This document shows positions 53,414 to 62,585 of a stretch of DNA of 64,000 bases, piece by piece (positions within the stretch are counted from its first letter, which is position 1; each line of letters opens with the position of its first letter). The stretch is from contig NZ_CP014263.1 of NCBI RefSeq assembly GCF_001988955.1, positions 3,628,001-3,692,000 of the forward strand, written 5' to 3'. The position numbers were made by a program, and so were the translations under genes. The notes below the pieces were generated by a model, which saw only the letters and a list, made by a program, of their open reading frames with translations, ran no database searches and was not told the DNA's origin. The DNA is from Spirosoma montaniterrae (GTDB lineage: Bacteria > Bacteroidota > Bacteroidia > Cytophagales > Spirosomataceae).

Positions 53414-55267
53414 ATGTGCGGCATTGTAGCATACGTGGGGCATCGGGAAGCGTGCCCATTGGTCATCAAAGGGCTGAAACGGCTCGAATACCGGGGCTAC
53501 GACAGTGCGGGCGTGGCACTGCTAAACGGCCACGGCCTGAAGGTTTACAAGAAAAAAGGCAAAGTGTTGGCGTTGGAGCAGGAACTGGCCGGGCGCGACC
53601 TTCCCGCTACCATCGGCATGGGACACACCCGCTGGGCCACCCACGGCGAACCCAACGACGTAAACGCCCACCCGCACTACTCGTTTCACCGCAAGATAGC
53701 CATCATCCATAACGGCATTATCGAGAACTACGCGACCATCAAGCAGGCATTGCTCAAAAAAGGCCACACCTTCCAGAGCGAAACCGATACCGAAGTGCTG
53801 GGTCAGTTCATCGAAGACATTTGGGAGAATAATGCCGGGGCGTCGCACGCCGGTACGCTCGAAGATGCCGTGCGGCTGGCCTTGCAGGAAGTGGTGGGTG
53901 CTTATGCCATCGTGGTCATGAATGAAGCCGAACCCACGCAGTTGATTGCCGCCCGCAAAGGTTCGCCGTTGGTGATTGGCGTGGGTGAAAATGAGTTCTT
54001 CCTGGCCTCTGATGCTACCCCGATTGTGGAGTACACCAAAGACGTAATCTACCTGAACGATTACGAAATTGCGGTCATTAAAAACGGTGAACTGTCCGTA
54101 ATCACACTCGATAACACCACCACCACGCCCTACGTACAGAAGATTGAACTGGAACTTGAAGCCATCGAAAAAGGCGGCTACGACCACTTCATGCTCAAGG
54201 AAATTTTTGAGCAACCCCGCTCCATTGCCGACTCGATGCGGGGACGCGTTCAGGCCGATGAAGGTCTGCTGCAACTCGGTGGCCTGCGCGATTACATGGA
54301 TAAATTAGCCCGGTCGAAGCGAATTGTGATTGTGGGTTGCGGCACGTCGTGGCACGCGGGCTTAGTGGCCGAATATATTTTTGAAGAACTGGCCCGGATT
54401 CCGGTCGAAGTAGAATATGCGTCGGAGTTTCGCTACCGGAACCCGATTATCAAAGAAGGTGATATTGTGATTGCCATCTCCCAATCGGGCGAAACGGCAG
54501 ATACGCTGGCGGCCATTGAACTGGCAAAGTCGAAAGGGGCAACCATTTTCGGCGTCTGCAACGTGGTGGGTTCGTCCATCGCCCGCGCCACACACGCCGG
54601 AGCCTATACGCATGCCGGACCCGAAATTGGCGTGGCAAGTACAAAGGCGTTCACGGCGCAGGTTACGGTTCTGACGCTCATGGCTTTAGCCGCTGCCAAA
54701 CGCAAAGGCACCCTGTCTGATTCGCTGTTTCGGCAACTGCTGGCCGAGTTGGAAAGCATTCCGGCGAAGGTGGAAAGAGTACTCCAAAGTGCCGACAAGA
54801 TTAAGGAGATTGCCTACATTTTCACCTACGCCCGCAACTTCATCTACTTAGGTCGGGGGCTGAACTTCCCCGTCGCGCTCGAAGGGGCACTGAAACTGAA
54901 AGAAATCAGCTACATCCACGCCGAGGGCTATCCCGCTGCCGAAATGAAGCACGGTCCCATTGCCCTCATCGACGAAGACATGCCCGTGGTGGTGATTGCT
55001 ACGAAAGACAGTTCGTATGAGAAAGTGGTATCAAACATTCAGGAAGTGAAAGCCCGCAAAGGGCGCGTTATTGCCATCACCACCGAAGGCGACACGCACC
55101 TGCCCGGCATGGTCGATTTCACCATCGAGATTCCGAAAGTTCACGACGTGCTGATGCCGTTAATATCGGTAATACCGCTGCAACTGCTGGCCTATGACAT
55201 TGCCGTGATGCGCGGTCGCAACGTCGATCAGCCGCGCAATCTGGCGAAGTCGGTAACGGTGGAGTAG
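53414..55267 (+). CDS. glmS: Glutamine-fructose-6-phosphate aminotransferase (isomerizing)
   Basis: 617 residues. GlmS makes glucosamine-6-phosphate from fructose-6-phosphate and glutamine, the first step to cell-wall amino sugars. The start MCGIVAYVGHREACPLVIKG exposes the catalytic Cys after Met removal, and the glutaminase domain (1-240) contains GMGHTRWATHGEPN. Two SIS domains follow (RIVIVGCGTSWHAGL; VIAISQSGETADTLAAIELA; STKAFTAQVTVL; GRGLNFPVALEGALKLKE), and the C-terminus ends with RNVDQPRNLAKSVTVE, all canonical. Confidence 0.98.
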   Translation: MCGIVAYVGHREACPLVIKGLKRLEYRGYDSAGVALLNGHGLKVYKKKGKVLALEQELAGRDLPATIGMGHTRWATHGEPNDVNAHPHYSFHRKIAIIHNGIIENYATIKQALLKKGHTFQSETDTEVLGQFIEDIWENNAGASHAGTLEDAVRLALQEVVGAYAIVVMNEAEPTQLIAARKGSPLVIGVGENEFFLASDATPIVEYTKDVIYLNDYEIAVIKNGELSVITLDNTTTTPYVQKIELELEAIEKGGYDHFMLKEIFEQPRSIADSMRGRVQADEGLLQLGGLRDYMDKLARSKRIVIVGCGTSWHAGLVAEYIFEELARIPVEVEYASEFRYRNPIIKEGDIVIAISQSGETADTLAAIELAKSKGATIFGVCNVVGSSIARATHAGAYTHAGPEIGVASTKAFTAQVTVLTLMALAAAKRKGTLSDSLFRQLLAELESIPAKVERVLQSADKIKEIAYIFTYARNFIYLGRGLNFPVALEGALKLKEISYIHAEGYPAAEMKHGPIALIDEDMPVVVIATKDSSYEKVVSNIQEVKARKGRVIAITTEGDTHLPGMVDFTIEIPKVHDVLMPLISVIPLQLLAYDIAVMRGRNVDQPRNLAKSVTVE

Positions 55268-55337
55268 TAATTTTTTACGGCTCGTCAATCGCCCGCATCA
55301 CACGGCAAAAAACACCGCAGCGAACAAACTAAATACT

Positions 55338-55367
55338 TTGAAATCACAGACTTATTCCGTATTTTTA
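55338..55367 (+). promoter_or_regulatory. Possible promoter of the 55448 gene
   Basis: TTG at 55338-55340, a 19-base spacer and TATTTTTA at 55360-55367, one base off the TAnnTTTG consensus. It would give a leader of about 75 bases. Confidence 0.4.
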
Positions 55368-55447
55368 CCCTTCCCAACTTAATCAACAATCACACTAATG
55401 AATGCCGCCGGGCCGACTCTGTTTTGCCCTATCGGCACCTTCAGCTT

Positions 55448-56152
55448 ATGAAGCGAGGACGCTCTAATCCGAACCAACTTCAAATAGATTTCCTGGCTGC
55501 TTTCCGCCGGATGCTGGTTAGTCTCGGCAGTGCCGAAAACCTGCCCGTAAACGAAAGCCTGTTCATGCGTATGACCGATCAGTGGGAAAGCACCCGCGTC
55601 ATTCCTGCCGACCTGCTGTTTCAGAAAAGCCCTATCGAGGCTGTAGTGTTCCGGCTCCAGAAAGCCGACCGCGACAGTGGTGAAGGGCGGCTTCTGTTTC
55701 CTGCCGAACTTATTGCGGGCGAACTGCGGGGCGAACAGGGGCTGACGGGTTTCTCGGCCAAGTTCCGCGAACAGGGCTGGGTAATTTTGCCCGCTGAGTT
55801 ATCGGCTATGTATAAAAATTTGTTTCTGAACATCCTGGCGGCTTCTATTGGGCTGGAGCATCTGTACCCAACATCGCGCCGGGAGTTGCTGGCCGAAGCC
55901 GAGCGGGTGGCCCTGGCAGCTATGCTCTCGGAAGATGAAGTTCGTAAGTTCTTCGGATTGCGGCTTTCGCGCTTTCCCGATTCGTTTCGTAGCGAAGTGG
56001 CCAACTACTTCAATCTGCCGTTCGATTACGTGCTGAAACGGGCCAATCACCTCGGTCTGGTATCGGAGCAGGTTATCGAAGAATCGCGGGCAGGTACGCA
56101 ACCGCTACGCCCGGCCACCCTGCGCCGACCACAGAGCAGCCGAGCCGCGTAG
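55448..56152 (+). CDS. Hypothetical protein with a degenerate ImmA/IrrE-like layout
   Basis: 234 residues from ATG 55448; a TTG 24 bases earlier is possible. Not a recognised family by strong motif. The order of segments recalls ImmA/IrrE proteins: a strand and helix before the metal helix (ELSAMYKNLFLNILAASIGL), a long helix with many Ala/Glu (RRELLAEAERVALAAMLSED), then a winged end (SEVANYFNLPFDYVLKRANH). The HExxH zinc site expected in the middle is not there; ASIGL occupies its place. It is thus at best an inactive relative. It may bind a partner repressor, but none is adjacent. Confidence 0.55.
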   Translation: MKRGRSNPNQLQIDFLAAFRRMLVSLGSAENLPVNESLFMRMTDQWESTRVIPADLLFQKSPIEAVVFRLQKADRDSGEGRLLFPAELIAGELRGEQGLTGFSAKFREQGWVILPAELSAMYKNLFLNILAASIGLEHLYPTSRRELLAEAERVALAAMLSEDEVRKFFGLRLSRFPDSFRSEVANYFNLPFDYVLKRANHLGLVSEQVIEESRAGTQPLRPATLRRPQSSRAA

Positions 56153-56268
56153 GTCGGGCCGGGATTACCCCCTGGGCTGAACAATACCTGACTCTACCCG
56201 TCAAGACTTGACCATTCTTACCTATCTTAGCCGGTGGAGTTACGCATCCGTACTTAACCGGCTTTTTT

Positions 56269-56859
56269 ATGCGCCTTTGGCTACGCATTTTTCTTGGAAT
56301 AGTACTTGCTTTGGTTATAGCGGCAACAACTCTATACGTATACGCCAAACGGGAGCGCGGTCTTGAGCAGGAGGTACTGGCATCACTCAAAAAAAACATT
56401 GTTGTTTCGAGTGGCTCCTTTCCACCCAACGGCGATATGCCCATCAATTGCACCTGCAAGGGGCAGGAACTGTCGCCCGCGCTGGCCTGGGAGGCCAACC
56501 TGCCCGATGCCGAGTCTTACGTGATTCTGGCTACCGATTATGATGCGCCTACGCCAGCATTCCCACTGTTCAACCTTGCGCACTGGGTGGTGTATAATTT
56601 GCCGACATCGGTGCGGAGCCTCCCCGAAGGAGTAACCGCCGAACAGATGCGGATGCTGGGCGGTAAAATTGGCAAAAACTCATTGGGCGACATGAAGTAC
56701 ATTGGTCCCTGCCCGCCATTTGGCCGCCATGCGTATGTATTTCGTATCTACGCGCTCGATCAGCCAATTAGCTTTACCGACTTGCCCGGCAAATCAGACG
56801 TTCTGGAAGCAATGCAGGGTCATATTCTGGGCTATGGCGAACTGACCGGTTATTTCTGA
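56269..56859 (+). CDS. YbhB/YbcL-type PEBP (Raf kinase inhibitor-like) protein
   Basis: 196 residues. An N-terminal membrane helix (LWLRIFLGIVLALVIAATTL) precedes the PEBP fold: ELSPALAWEANLPDAESYVI, LATDYDAPTPAFPLFNLAHW with the DxDAP-like anion site, and YIGPCPPFGRHAYVFRIYAL with the conserved GPCPP motif. Bacterial PEBPs bind small anions or phospholipid heads and have no settled function. Most copies are soluble, so the anchor is worth noting. Convergent with the DUF2490 gene. Confidence 0.88.
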   Translation: MRLWLRIFLGIVLALVIAATTLYVYAKRERGLEQEVLASLKKNIVVSSGSFPPNGDMPINCTCKGQELSPALAWEANLPDAESYVILATDYDAPTPAFPLFNLAHWVVYNLPTSVRSLPEGVTAEQMRMLGGKIGKNSLGDMKYIGPCPPFGRHAYVFRIYALDQPISFTDLPGKSDVLEAMQGHILGYGELTGYF

Positions 56860-56876
56860 TAAAACTGAACAGCTAA

Positions 56877-57614
56877 TCAGGGCTGTTTACGAAAGTCGAG
56901 GTTGTGGAAAATAAAAAGCCGCAATGTGTGATTATTATTAAAGGTATTGCCAGCGGGAAGCTGAACATATTGATTCATATACCCTACCTGAGCCAGCAGG
57001 TGTTTATTGACCGGATAAGACAAGCCCGCGAAAAGACGATTTTGATCGAATACATTATACGTAATCTCTTTTCCCGCATTGACGAACAGTTCGTTCTGAA
57101 CCACTACGTTCGGCACACCGGGCCGAACAACGGGCGTACCCCATAACGGCATTTGTACCAGCAAATTATAACGAAATCGCCAGTTGAACGTGTAGCCATC
57201 ACGCAGTTGATCGCCCTGTATTCGGCGGTTGAAGCGTTGCTCAAGCCGAATCCACTGCGTAGCATTGATGCGCCCAACACGCCCCGCCCACCAGATTTGT
57301 TGCCACGGACGGTGTTCAGGTCGAATCGTACCGGTGGGTAGAAAACTTTGAATATAGGCGTATCCAGCCGTCAGGCGCACCTGATCGGCCACGTAGTAGG
57401 TTAGCCCTACCCGGTATAAATTCTGGCTGGCCCGGTCAAGAAAATCAGTGCGTCGAAAATGAATATCTGTCCAGGTTCCCCAGTGCGTACTAAACCGGGT
57501 TTGATTAAGATACCCAAACCACGCCTGTTGCCGGGGTTGTATTGTTTTCACAGTCTGCCCCTGTGCCGAAGAAAAAAGCAACACAGTTAGGAGTGCAGGT
57601 AGCCAGTGTTTCAT
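56877..57614 (-). CDS. DUF2490 outer-membrane beta-barrel protein
   Basis: 245 residues. Signal peptide MKHWLPALLTVLLFSSAQGQ, then a short-strand beta-barrel rich in aromatic residues and Arg: QAWFGYLNQTRFSTHWGTWT, YYVADQVRLTAGYAYIQSF, RLEQRFNRRIQGDQLRDGYT, and a final strand LRLFIFHNLDFRK. The family is common in Bacteroidota as single-copy genes; role unknown. Single gene facing the PEBP gene. Confidence 0.85.
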   Translation of the reverse strand: MKHWLPALLTVLLFSSAQGQTVKTIQPRQQAWFGYLNQTRFSTHWGTWTDIHFRRTDFLDRASQNLYRVGLTYYVADQVRLTAGYAYIQSFLPTGTIRPEHRPWQQIWWAGRVGRINATQWIRLEQRFNRRIQGDQLRDGYTFNWRFRYNLLVQMPLWGTPVVRPGVPNVVVQNELFVNAGKEITYNVFDQNRLFAGLSYPVNKHLLAQVGYMNQYVQLPAGNTFNNNHTLRLFIFHNLDFRKQP

Positions 57615-57872
57615 AGTCTGATGTTAGTCGTCGTGCATAGATTTCGGTGGCAAGATAAGTCAGCAATTTAAAATCTACAAATTCAATAGAACAGTAGTAC
57701 TAATTCCCTATATACTACAGGGCCAAACCGTTAGCTATGATTGAGCCTATTTCTAACTTTTTAGCGTAATATTTGTATCTACTGATGGTTGTTTACAGTA
57801 GAATCTCGTTGAGAAGTCTAAGGCATCACTCTTTTTTATCCATCTACTACACACTTAAGACAAAGCATTTCT

Positions 57873-60740
57873 ATGAGATACATTTCTCTGGCTCTGCTAT
57901 TTAGTATACTGACCCCAACCGCCATCTTCGCCCAGACGAGGATAGCCGGGCGCGTGACCGACGAGGCCGACCAGCCGCTGGCGGGCGTTACCCTCATCGT
58001 GAAAGGCACCAATACTGGCACTACCACCAGCCCCGACGGTCGGTTTTCGCTTTCTACCACTGTCGAGTTGCCCCTTCTACTTAGCGTATCGTTTATTGGC
58101 TACGGGCGGCAGGACGTTGTCGTGAAAAGTACCAATTTCCGTGACGTTGCCATCAAACTGGTCGAAGAAAGCGTGTTGGCCGATGAAGTAGTGGTATCGG
58201 CCAGCCGGGTTGAAGAAAGCATCACCAAAGCTGCCGTGACCGTTGAGCGGCTCGGTGCCCGCCAGTTTGCCAACTCCCCGGCAGCCAACCCCTTCGATGC
58301 CCTCCAGAACCTCAAAGGCGTCGACCTGCTCACCCAGAGCCTGACCTTTAAAAGTGTTAATCTGCGCGGTTTTGGGGCTAATAACAACAACCGCTTCGTG
58401 CAACTCACCGATGGCATGGACAACCGTTCACCGGGTTTAGGCTTCGGTTTTGGCAACGTAGCGGGCATTTCCGACCTCGACATCGAAAGCATCGAACTGA
58501 TTCCGGGGGCGTCGTCGGCGTTGTACGGGCCAGATGCTTTGCAGGGGCTGATGCTGACCACCAGCAAGAATCCATTCACATATCAGGGACTAAGCGTTCA
58601 GACGAAGGTAGGAGCCAACAATTTCGGGAAAGTCGGCTTCGGCCCCAAAGGCTATGCCGACATTGCCGTTCGGTATGCCCAGCAGATGGGAACGCGCTTT
58701 GCCGTCAAAGTAAATTTTCAGCGGATTAGCGGCACCGATTTTATTGCCGACGATTACAGCGACCGCTTTACCACGGCCCGCAGCAACTTCTTTGCGACCA
58801 CTGCCACGCGGGGAGGCATTGCTACTGGCATCGGCTACCGGCCCAACAACGACCCGAACACCAATTTTGAATACGATGGCGTGAATATCTACGGCGACGA
58901 CGTGTCGAATCAGGGTGCATTTCGGTTTCCGGCTTCGTTCGGGAATGCGTCCCTGGCGGGTAAGTTAGTTACGCGCACGGGATACACCGAACTCGACCTG
59001 CTGGGTAATGAAGGGCAAGTAATTAACAACCGCGCCAACGTCTCGCTGCATTACAAACTGGGTAGCAATATCGAAGCGTCGCTTGGCTGGTATTACGGCA
59101 ATGGAAACTTTATCCGCACCGCCGGGTTCCGCGAGTATTTCCCCGACTATCGGCGGCATCAGGTCAAAGCTGAAATTCGGGGCGATAACTTTTTTGTACG
59201 GGCTTACACTACGCAGCAACGCGCCGAAGGCTGGAACATCGGTCAAACCGCCCGCACACTCAACAACTCCTGGAAACCGCTCGATCAGTGGGCCACCGAG
59301 TTTGGCCTGGCTTACGTTGAAAACAAAGTAGGTATCGGCGAAGCCCGTGCCGCAGCCGACCGGGGCCGGCTGATTCCGGGGACAAGCGAGTTTATCCGAC
59401 AACGCGACGCCATTGCCAATACCTGGAACACCGACCTGATTCCCGGCTCGTCGAGTTTCCGAGGGCAGCGTTTCCGCGACAACTCGCAACTGTTTCATTA
59501 CGAAGGCATGTACAATTTCACCGAACTGCTCGATAATGGGCTGGAACTGATTGCGGGTGCCAGTTTGCGGAAGTTCCGGCTCGAATCGGGCGGTACGGCT
59601 TTTCCGCGCCGGGCCGATGGTTCGGAGTACACCATTAATGAAACCGGGCTGTATGTGCAGGCAGCACGCGAGTTTGTCGCTGGCGCATTTACGCTGAAAC
59701 CAACCGTGGCCGTTCGGTACGACAAAAATCAATACCTGCGGGGCGGGCTAACGCCGAGAGCATCGGGTGTGGTCAGCTATGGTCCGCACAACGTTCGGCT
59801 GTCGTGGCAATCGGCGTTTCGCAACCCTTCGCCGGGGCAACTGTTCGCGCTGCCACCGTCGGGGCAGTCGGGCGAAGTTGGTGGGCTGGCATTGGCTTAC
59901 AATGGCGCGTTGCTGGGGCGCAATCCCGGTTATCTGCAAACCGAAGTCACGGCCTATCAGAGCAACACCGCCAGTGCGGCTCCGCGCCCGTTTGTGATCG
60001 ACCCCAACACGTTTACGACCGAGAAAATCAGAACGTGGGAAATTGGCTATAAAACACTCATCAACAACCGGTTCTATGCTGACCTGTATTATTTCGCCAG
60101 CCGCTATACCGACTTCATTGCGGCTCAAAACGTACTGCAACTGCTCACGCCCGGCGGCAGTCCTGAAGCCCTACTGAACCCCACCAACTACCGAACGTTG
60201 CAGGTGAACTTCAACAATCAGAACGAAATCTTTGTCCGAGGCATTGGACTGGGGCTTGAATACGGGCTGGGTAAAGGCTATACGTTCAGCGGTAACTACG
60301 CCTACCAGAACGGACTGATTACACTCCGCGACGCACGCGGCAACGTCCGCAACGACCGGGCGGGCGTGCCGGTGGTGAAGCGCGAGATGAGCAATCCCGA
60401 AGTGGCACAGTTGGGCCGTAATTTCTTTATTTCGCCAAAAAACCGCTATAACATCAGCCTTGCCAACCCGCGCATTGGCGGCAAAAACATTGGTTTTAAC
60501 GTTACCTACCGCTGGACCGACCGGATGTGGGTAGAGCAGGGCAACACCCAGGGCGACGTTTGGCTACCAAGCTGGAATACGGTCGATGCGCAGGTGAGCT
60601 ACCGCATTCCGGTGGCGCAAACGATAGTGAAGTTGGGCGGTACGAACATTTTTAACACCTACTATGCGCAGGGCTATGGCCTGGCCCGCATTGGCGGCTT
60701 GTATTACCTGAGCCTGACCTTCGATGAGTTGATGCGGTGA
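57873..60740 (+). CDS. TonB-dependent receptor with CarbopepD regulatory domain
   Basis: 955 residues. Signal peptide (about 1-20, ending AIFAQ), a carboxypeptidase-like domain at about 22-105 (AGRVTDEADQPLAGVTLIVK; GRFSLSTTVELPLLLSVSF), the plug domain (NPFDALQNLKGVDLLTQSLT; SIELIPGASSALYGPDALQG) and a long barrel ending YYLSLTFDELMR. No SusD partner is nearby, so it belongs to the non-SusC class that imports siderophores, metals, vitamins or oligomers. Substrate unknown. About 100 bases separate it from the GH13 gene, with imperfect repeat sequence between. Confidence 0.93.
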   Translation: MRYISLALLFSILTPTAIFAQTRIAGRVTDEADQPLAGVTLIVKGTNTGTTTSPDGRFSLSTTVELPLLLSVSFIGYGRQDVVVKSTNFRDVAIKLVEESVLADEVVVSASRVEESITKAAVTVERLGARQFANSPAANPFDALQNLKGVDLLTQSLTFKSVNLRGFGANNNNRFVQLTDGMDNRSPGLGFGFGNVAGISDLDIESIELIPGASSALYGPDALQGLMLTTSKNPFTYQGLSVQTKVGANNFGKVGFGPKGYADIAVRYAQQMGTRFAVKVNFQRISGTDFIADDYSDRFTTARSNFFATTATRGGIATGIGYRPNNDPNTNFEYDGVNIYGDDVSNQGAFRFPASFGNASLAGKLVTRTGYTELDLLGNEGQVINNRANVSLHYKLGSNIEASLGWYYGNGNFIRTAGFREYFPDYRRHQVKAEIRGDNFFVRAYTTQQRAEGWNIGQTARTLNNSWKPLDQWATEFGLAYVENKVGIGEARAAADRGRLIPGTSEFIRQRDAIANTWNTDLIPGSSSFRGQRFRDNSQLFHYEGMYNFTELLDNGLELIAGASLRKFRLESGGTAFPRRADGSEYTINETGLYVQAAREFVAGAFTLKPTVAVRYDKNQYLRGGLTPRASGVVSYGPHNVRLSWQSAFRNPSPGQLFALPPSGQSGEVGGLALAYNGALLGRNPGYLQTEVTAYQSNTASAAPRPFVIDPNTFTTEKIRTWEIGYKTLINNRFYADLYYFASRYTDFIAAQNVLQLLTPGGSPEALLNPTNYRTLQVNFNNQNEIFVRGIGLGLEYGLGKGYTFSGNYAYQNGLITLRDARGNVRNDRAGVPVVKREMSNPEVAQLGRNFFISPKNRYNISLANPRIGGKNIGFNVTYRWTDRMWVEQGNTQGDVWLPSWNTVDAQVSYRIPVAQTIVKLGGTNIFNTYYAQGYGLARIGGLYYLSLTFDELMR

Positions 60741-60838
60741 GTTTTTTTGCCACAAAGACGCGGAGTATTCACGAAGATTGTGGAGAAAATCACAACTTTG
60801 CGCCCTCTGTGGTTTCTCTGCATCTCTGCGTTTAACTC

Positions 60839-62581
60839 ATGCCCACGTACAAGCAATCCGTTATTTATCAGATTTACCCGCGCTCCTTTGCCGACTCGAA
60901 CGGCGATGGCATTGGCGATTTGCAGGGCATTATTCAGAAACTCGATTACCTTGCCAACCTCGGCGTCGACGTGCTGTGGCTGAGTCCGATTTTTCAGTCG
61001 CCCAACGCCGATAATGGCTACGATATTTCTGATTATGAAGCCATTATGCCCGAATTTGGCACGATGGCCGAATTTGACGACCTGCTGACCGAAACCCATC
61101 GGCGCGGGCTAAAACTAATTCTTGATCTGGTTGTCAACCACAGTTCCGACGAACACCGCTGGTTTCAGGAGAGCCGAAAAAGTAAAGACAATCCGTATCG
61201 CGATTATTACATCTGGCGTAAACCCTCACCCCCGGCCCCTCTCCCAGAACGGGAGAGGGGTGAACCATCCGGGAGCTTTGCTCCCCTCTCCCGTTCTGGG
61301 AGAGGGGCCGGGGGTGAGGGCAACCCGCCCAACAACTGGCAATCGTTTTTCTCTGGCCCGGCCTGGAAATTTGACGAAACAACGGGCGAATACTACCTGC
61401 ACCTGTTCGCTGAAAAACAGCCCGATCTAAACTGGGAAAATCCACGGCTTCGGCAGGAAATATATCGGATGATGCGCTTCTGGCTCGATAAGGGCGTTGA
61501 TGGCTTTCGGATGGACGTGATTCCGTTCCTATCAAAAGATCAGGATTTTCCCGATTATCCTGAAGGACGTTTTGGCGACCTGACCATTCATGCCAACGGG
61601 CCGCGCATTCACGAGTTTTTGCAGGAGATGCACCGCGAAGTGCTGGCCCATTACCCCGATGCAATTACCGTGGGCGAAGGCTTCGGTGTATCGGCAGCCC
61701 AGGCGAATCTGTACGTAGGGCAGAACCGGCGTGAGTTACAGATGATTTACCATTTCGACCATGCCGTACCACGCGAAGAGCAGCGGTTTATCGAACCCGC
61801 GCCCGAGTTTACATTGCCCGAACTAAAAGCCATTTTTGCCAACTGGAACAACGCCCTCGGCCAAACCGGCAGTCCCGACGAAGGCTGGCAAAACATCTAT
61901 TTCGGCAATCATGACAACCCGCGCTCGCTGTCGCGCTTCGGCGACCCGGTGCGGTTTCCATACGAATCGGCCACCTTGCTGGCTTTGGTTTTGCTGACAC
62001 AGCGCGGTACGCCAAGTATCTATCAGGGTGATGAAATCGGCATGACCAACTGCCCTTTCGACCGCATCGACGAATACGACGACATTCAGGTACGCAACGC
62101 CTGGAACGCCCTCGTTCTGCCCAACCAACAACTGGCTCCGGCGTTTCTGGCGTCGGCCAACCGCATTGCCCGCGACCACGCCCGAACACCCATGCAATGG
62201 AGTAACGCTCCAAACGCGGGCTTTACCAACGGCCCCCGAACGTGGCTGAACGTAAATCCGAACTACGTCCAGATTAATGCACAGCAGCAGGATACTGACC
62301 CAGACAGCGTACTAAATTTTTACCGAAAGCTGCTACGCTGGCGCAAACAGCAACCCGTTCTGCACGAAGGCACCTACCGCGATCTCCTGCCTAATCACCC
62401 CACGCTCTGGGCTTACGAACGGCAGTTAGACAACGAACGCCTGACCGTCGTAGCCAATGTATCGGCAATGGACGTTGCGTTACCTATAAAATTAACTGGC
62501 GAACTCATTTTTGGCAATTACCCGAAGATAACCGCTGACTTACAGCCATTTGAAGCGCGTATCTATCGGCTGAATCCGTAA
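60839..62581 (+). CDS. GH13 alpha-glucosidase / alpha-amylase with in-frame palindrome
   Basis: 580 residues. Starts YKQSVIYQIYPRSFADSNGD, typical for oligo-1,6-glucosidase/trehalulose-type GH13. Conserved regions: LILDLVVNHSSDEH, GFRMDVIPF with nucleophile Asp226, VGEGFG with acid/base Glu280, and GNHDNPR with Asp359. The C-terminal beta domain ends ADLQPFEARIYRLNP. No signal peptide, so probably cytoplasmic. Residues 129-161 (PSPPAPLPERERGE...RGAGGEG) are coded by a perfect palindrome inserted between YIWRK and NPPNNWQSFFSG; without it the protein would be 547 residues, normal for the family. Whether the enzyme tolerates the insert is unknown. Confidence 0.93.
   Translation: MPTYKQSVIYQIYPRSFADSNGDGIGDLQGIIQKLDYLANLGVDVLWLSPIFQSPNADNGYDISDYEAIMPEFGTMAEFDDLLTETHRRGLKLILDLVVNHSSDEHRWFQESRKSKDNPYRDYYIWRKPSPPAPLPERERGEPSGSFAPLSRSGRGAGGEGNPPNNWQSFFSGPAWKFDETTGEYYLHLFAEKQPDLNWENPRLRQEIYRMMRFWLDKGVDGFRMDVIPFLSKDQDFPDYPEGRFGDLTIHANGPRIHEFLQEMHREVLAHYPDAITVGEGFGVSAAQANLYVGQNRRELQMIYHFDHAVPREEQRFIEPAPEFTLPELKAIFANWNNALGQTGSPDEGWQNIYFGNHDNPRSLSRFGDPVRFPYESATLLALVLLTQRGTPSIYQGDEIGMTNCPFDRIDEYDDIQVRNAWNALVLPNQQLAPAFLASANRIARDHARTPMQWSNAPNAGFTNGPRTWLNVNPNYVQINAQQQDTDPDSVLNFYRKLLRWRKQQPVLHEGTYRDLLPNHPTLWAYERQLDNERLTVVANVSAMDVALPIKLTGELIFGNYPKITADLQPFEARIYRLNP
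61223..61320. repeat. Perfect 38-bp inverted repeat inserted in the GH13 gene
   Basis: Arms 61223-61260 and 61283-61320 are exact complements (CCCTCACCCCCGGCCCCTCT...), each with its own nested hairpin (CCCCTCTCCC/GGGAGAGGGG). The 22-nt loop reads TGAACCATCCGGGAGCTTTG, whose complement carries CGGATGGTTCA, the core shared with the palindromes at 22527 and 27916. The element and one base form 33 sense codons without a stop. Confidence 0.95.
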
Positions 62582-62585
62582 CCGT

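Noticed and set aside
60745..60836. Repeat-like sequence (CACAAAGACGCGGAG ... CTCTGCATCTCTGCGTTT) between the TonB receptor and GH13 genes
   Set aside because: The two halves are only loosely complementary, with many mismatches and gaps. It looks like a decayed intergenic palindrome but the arms cannot be drawn with confidence.
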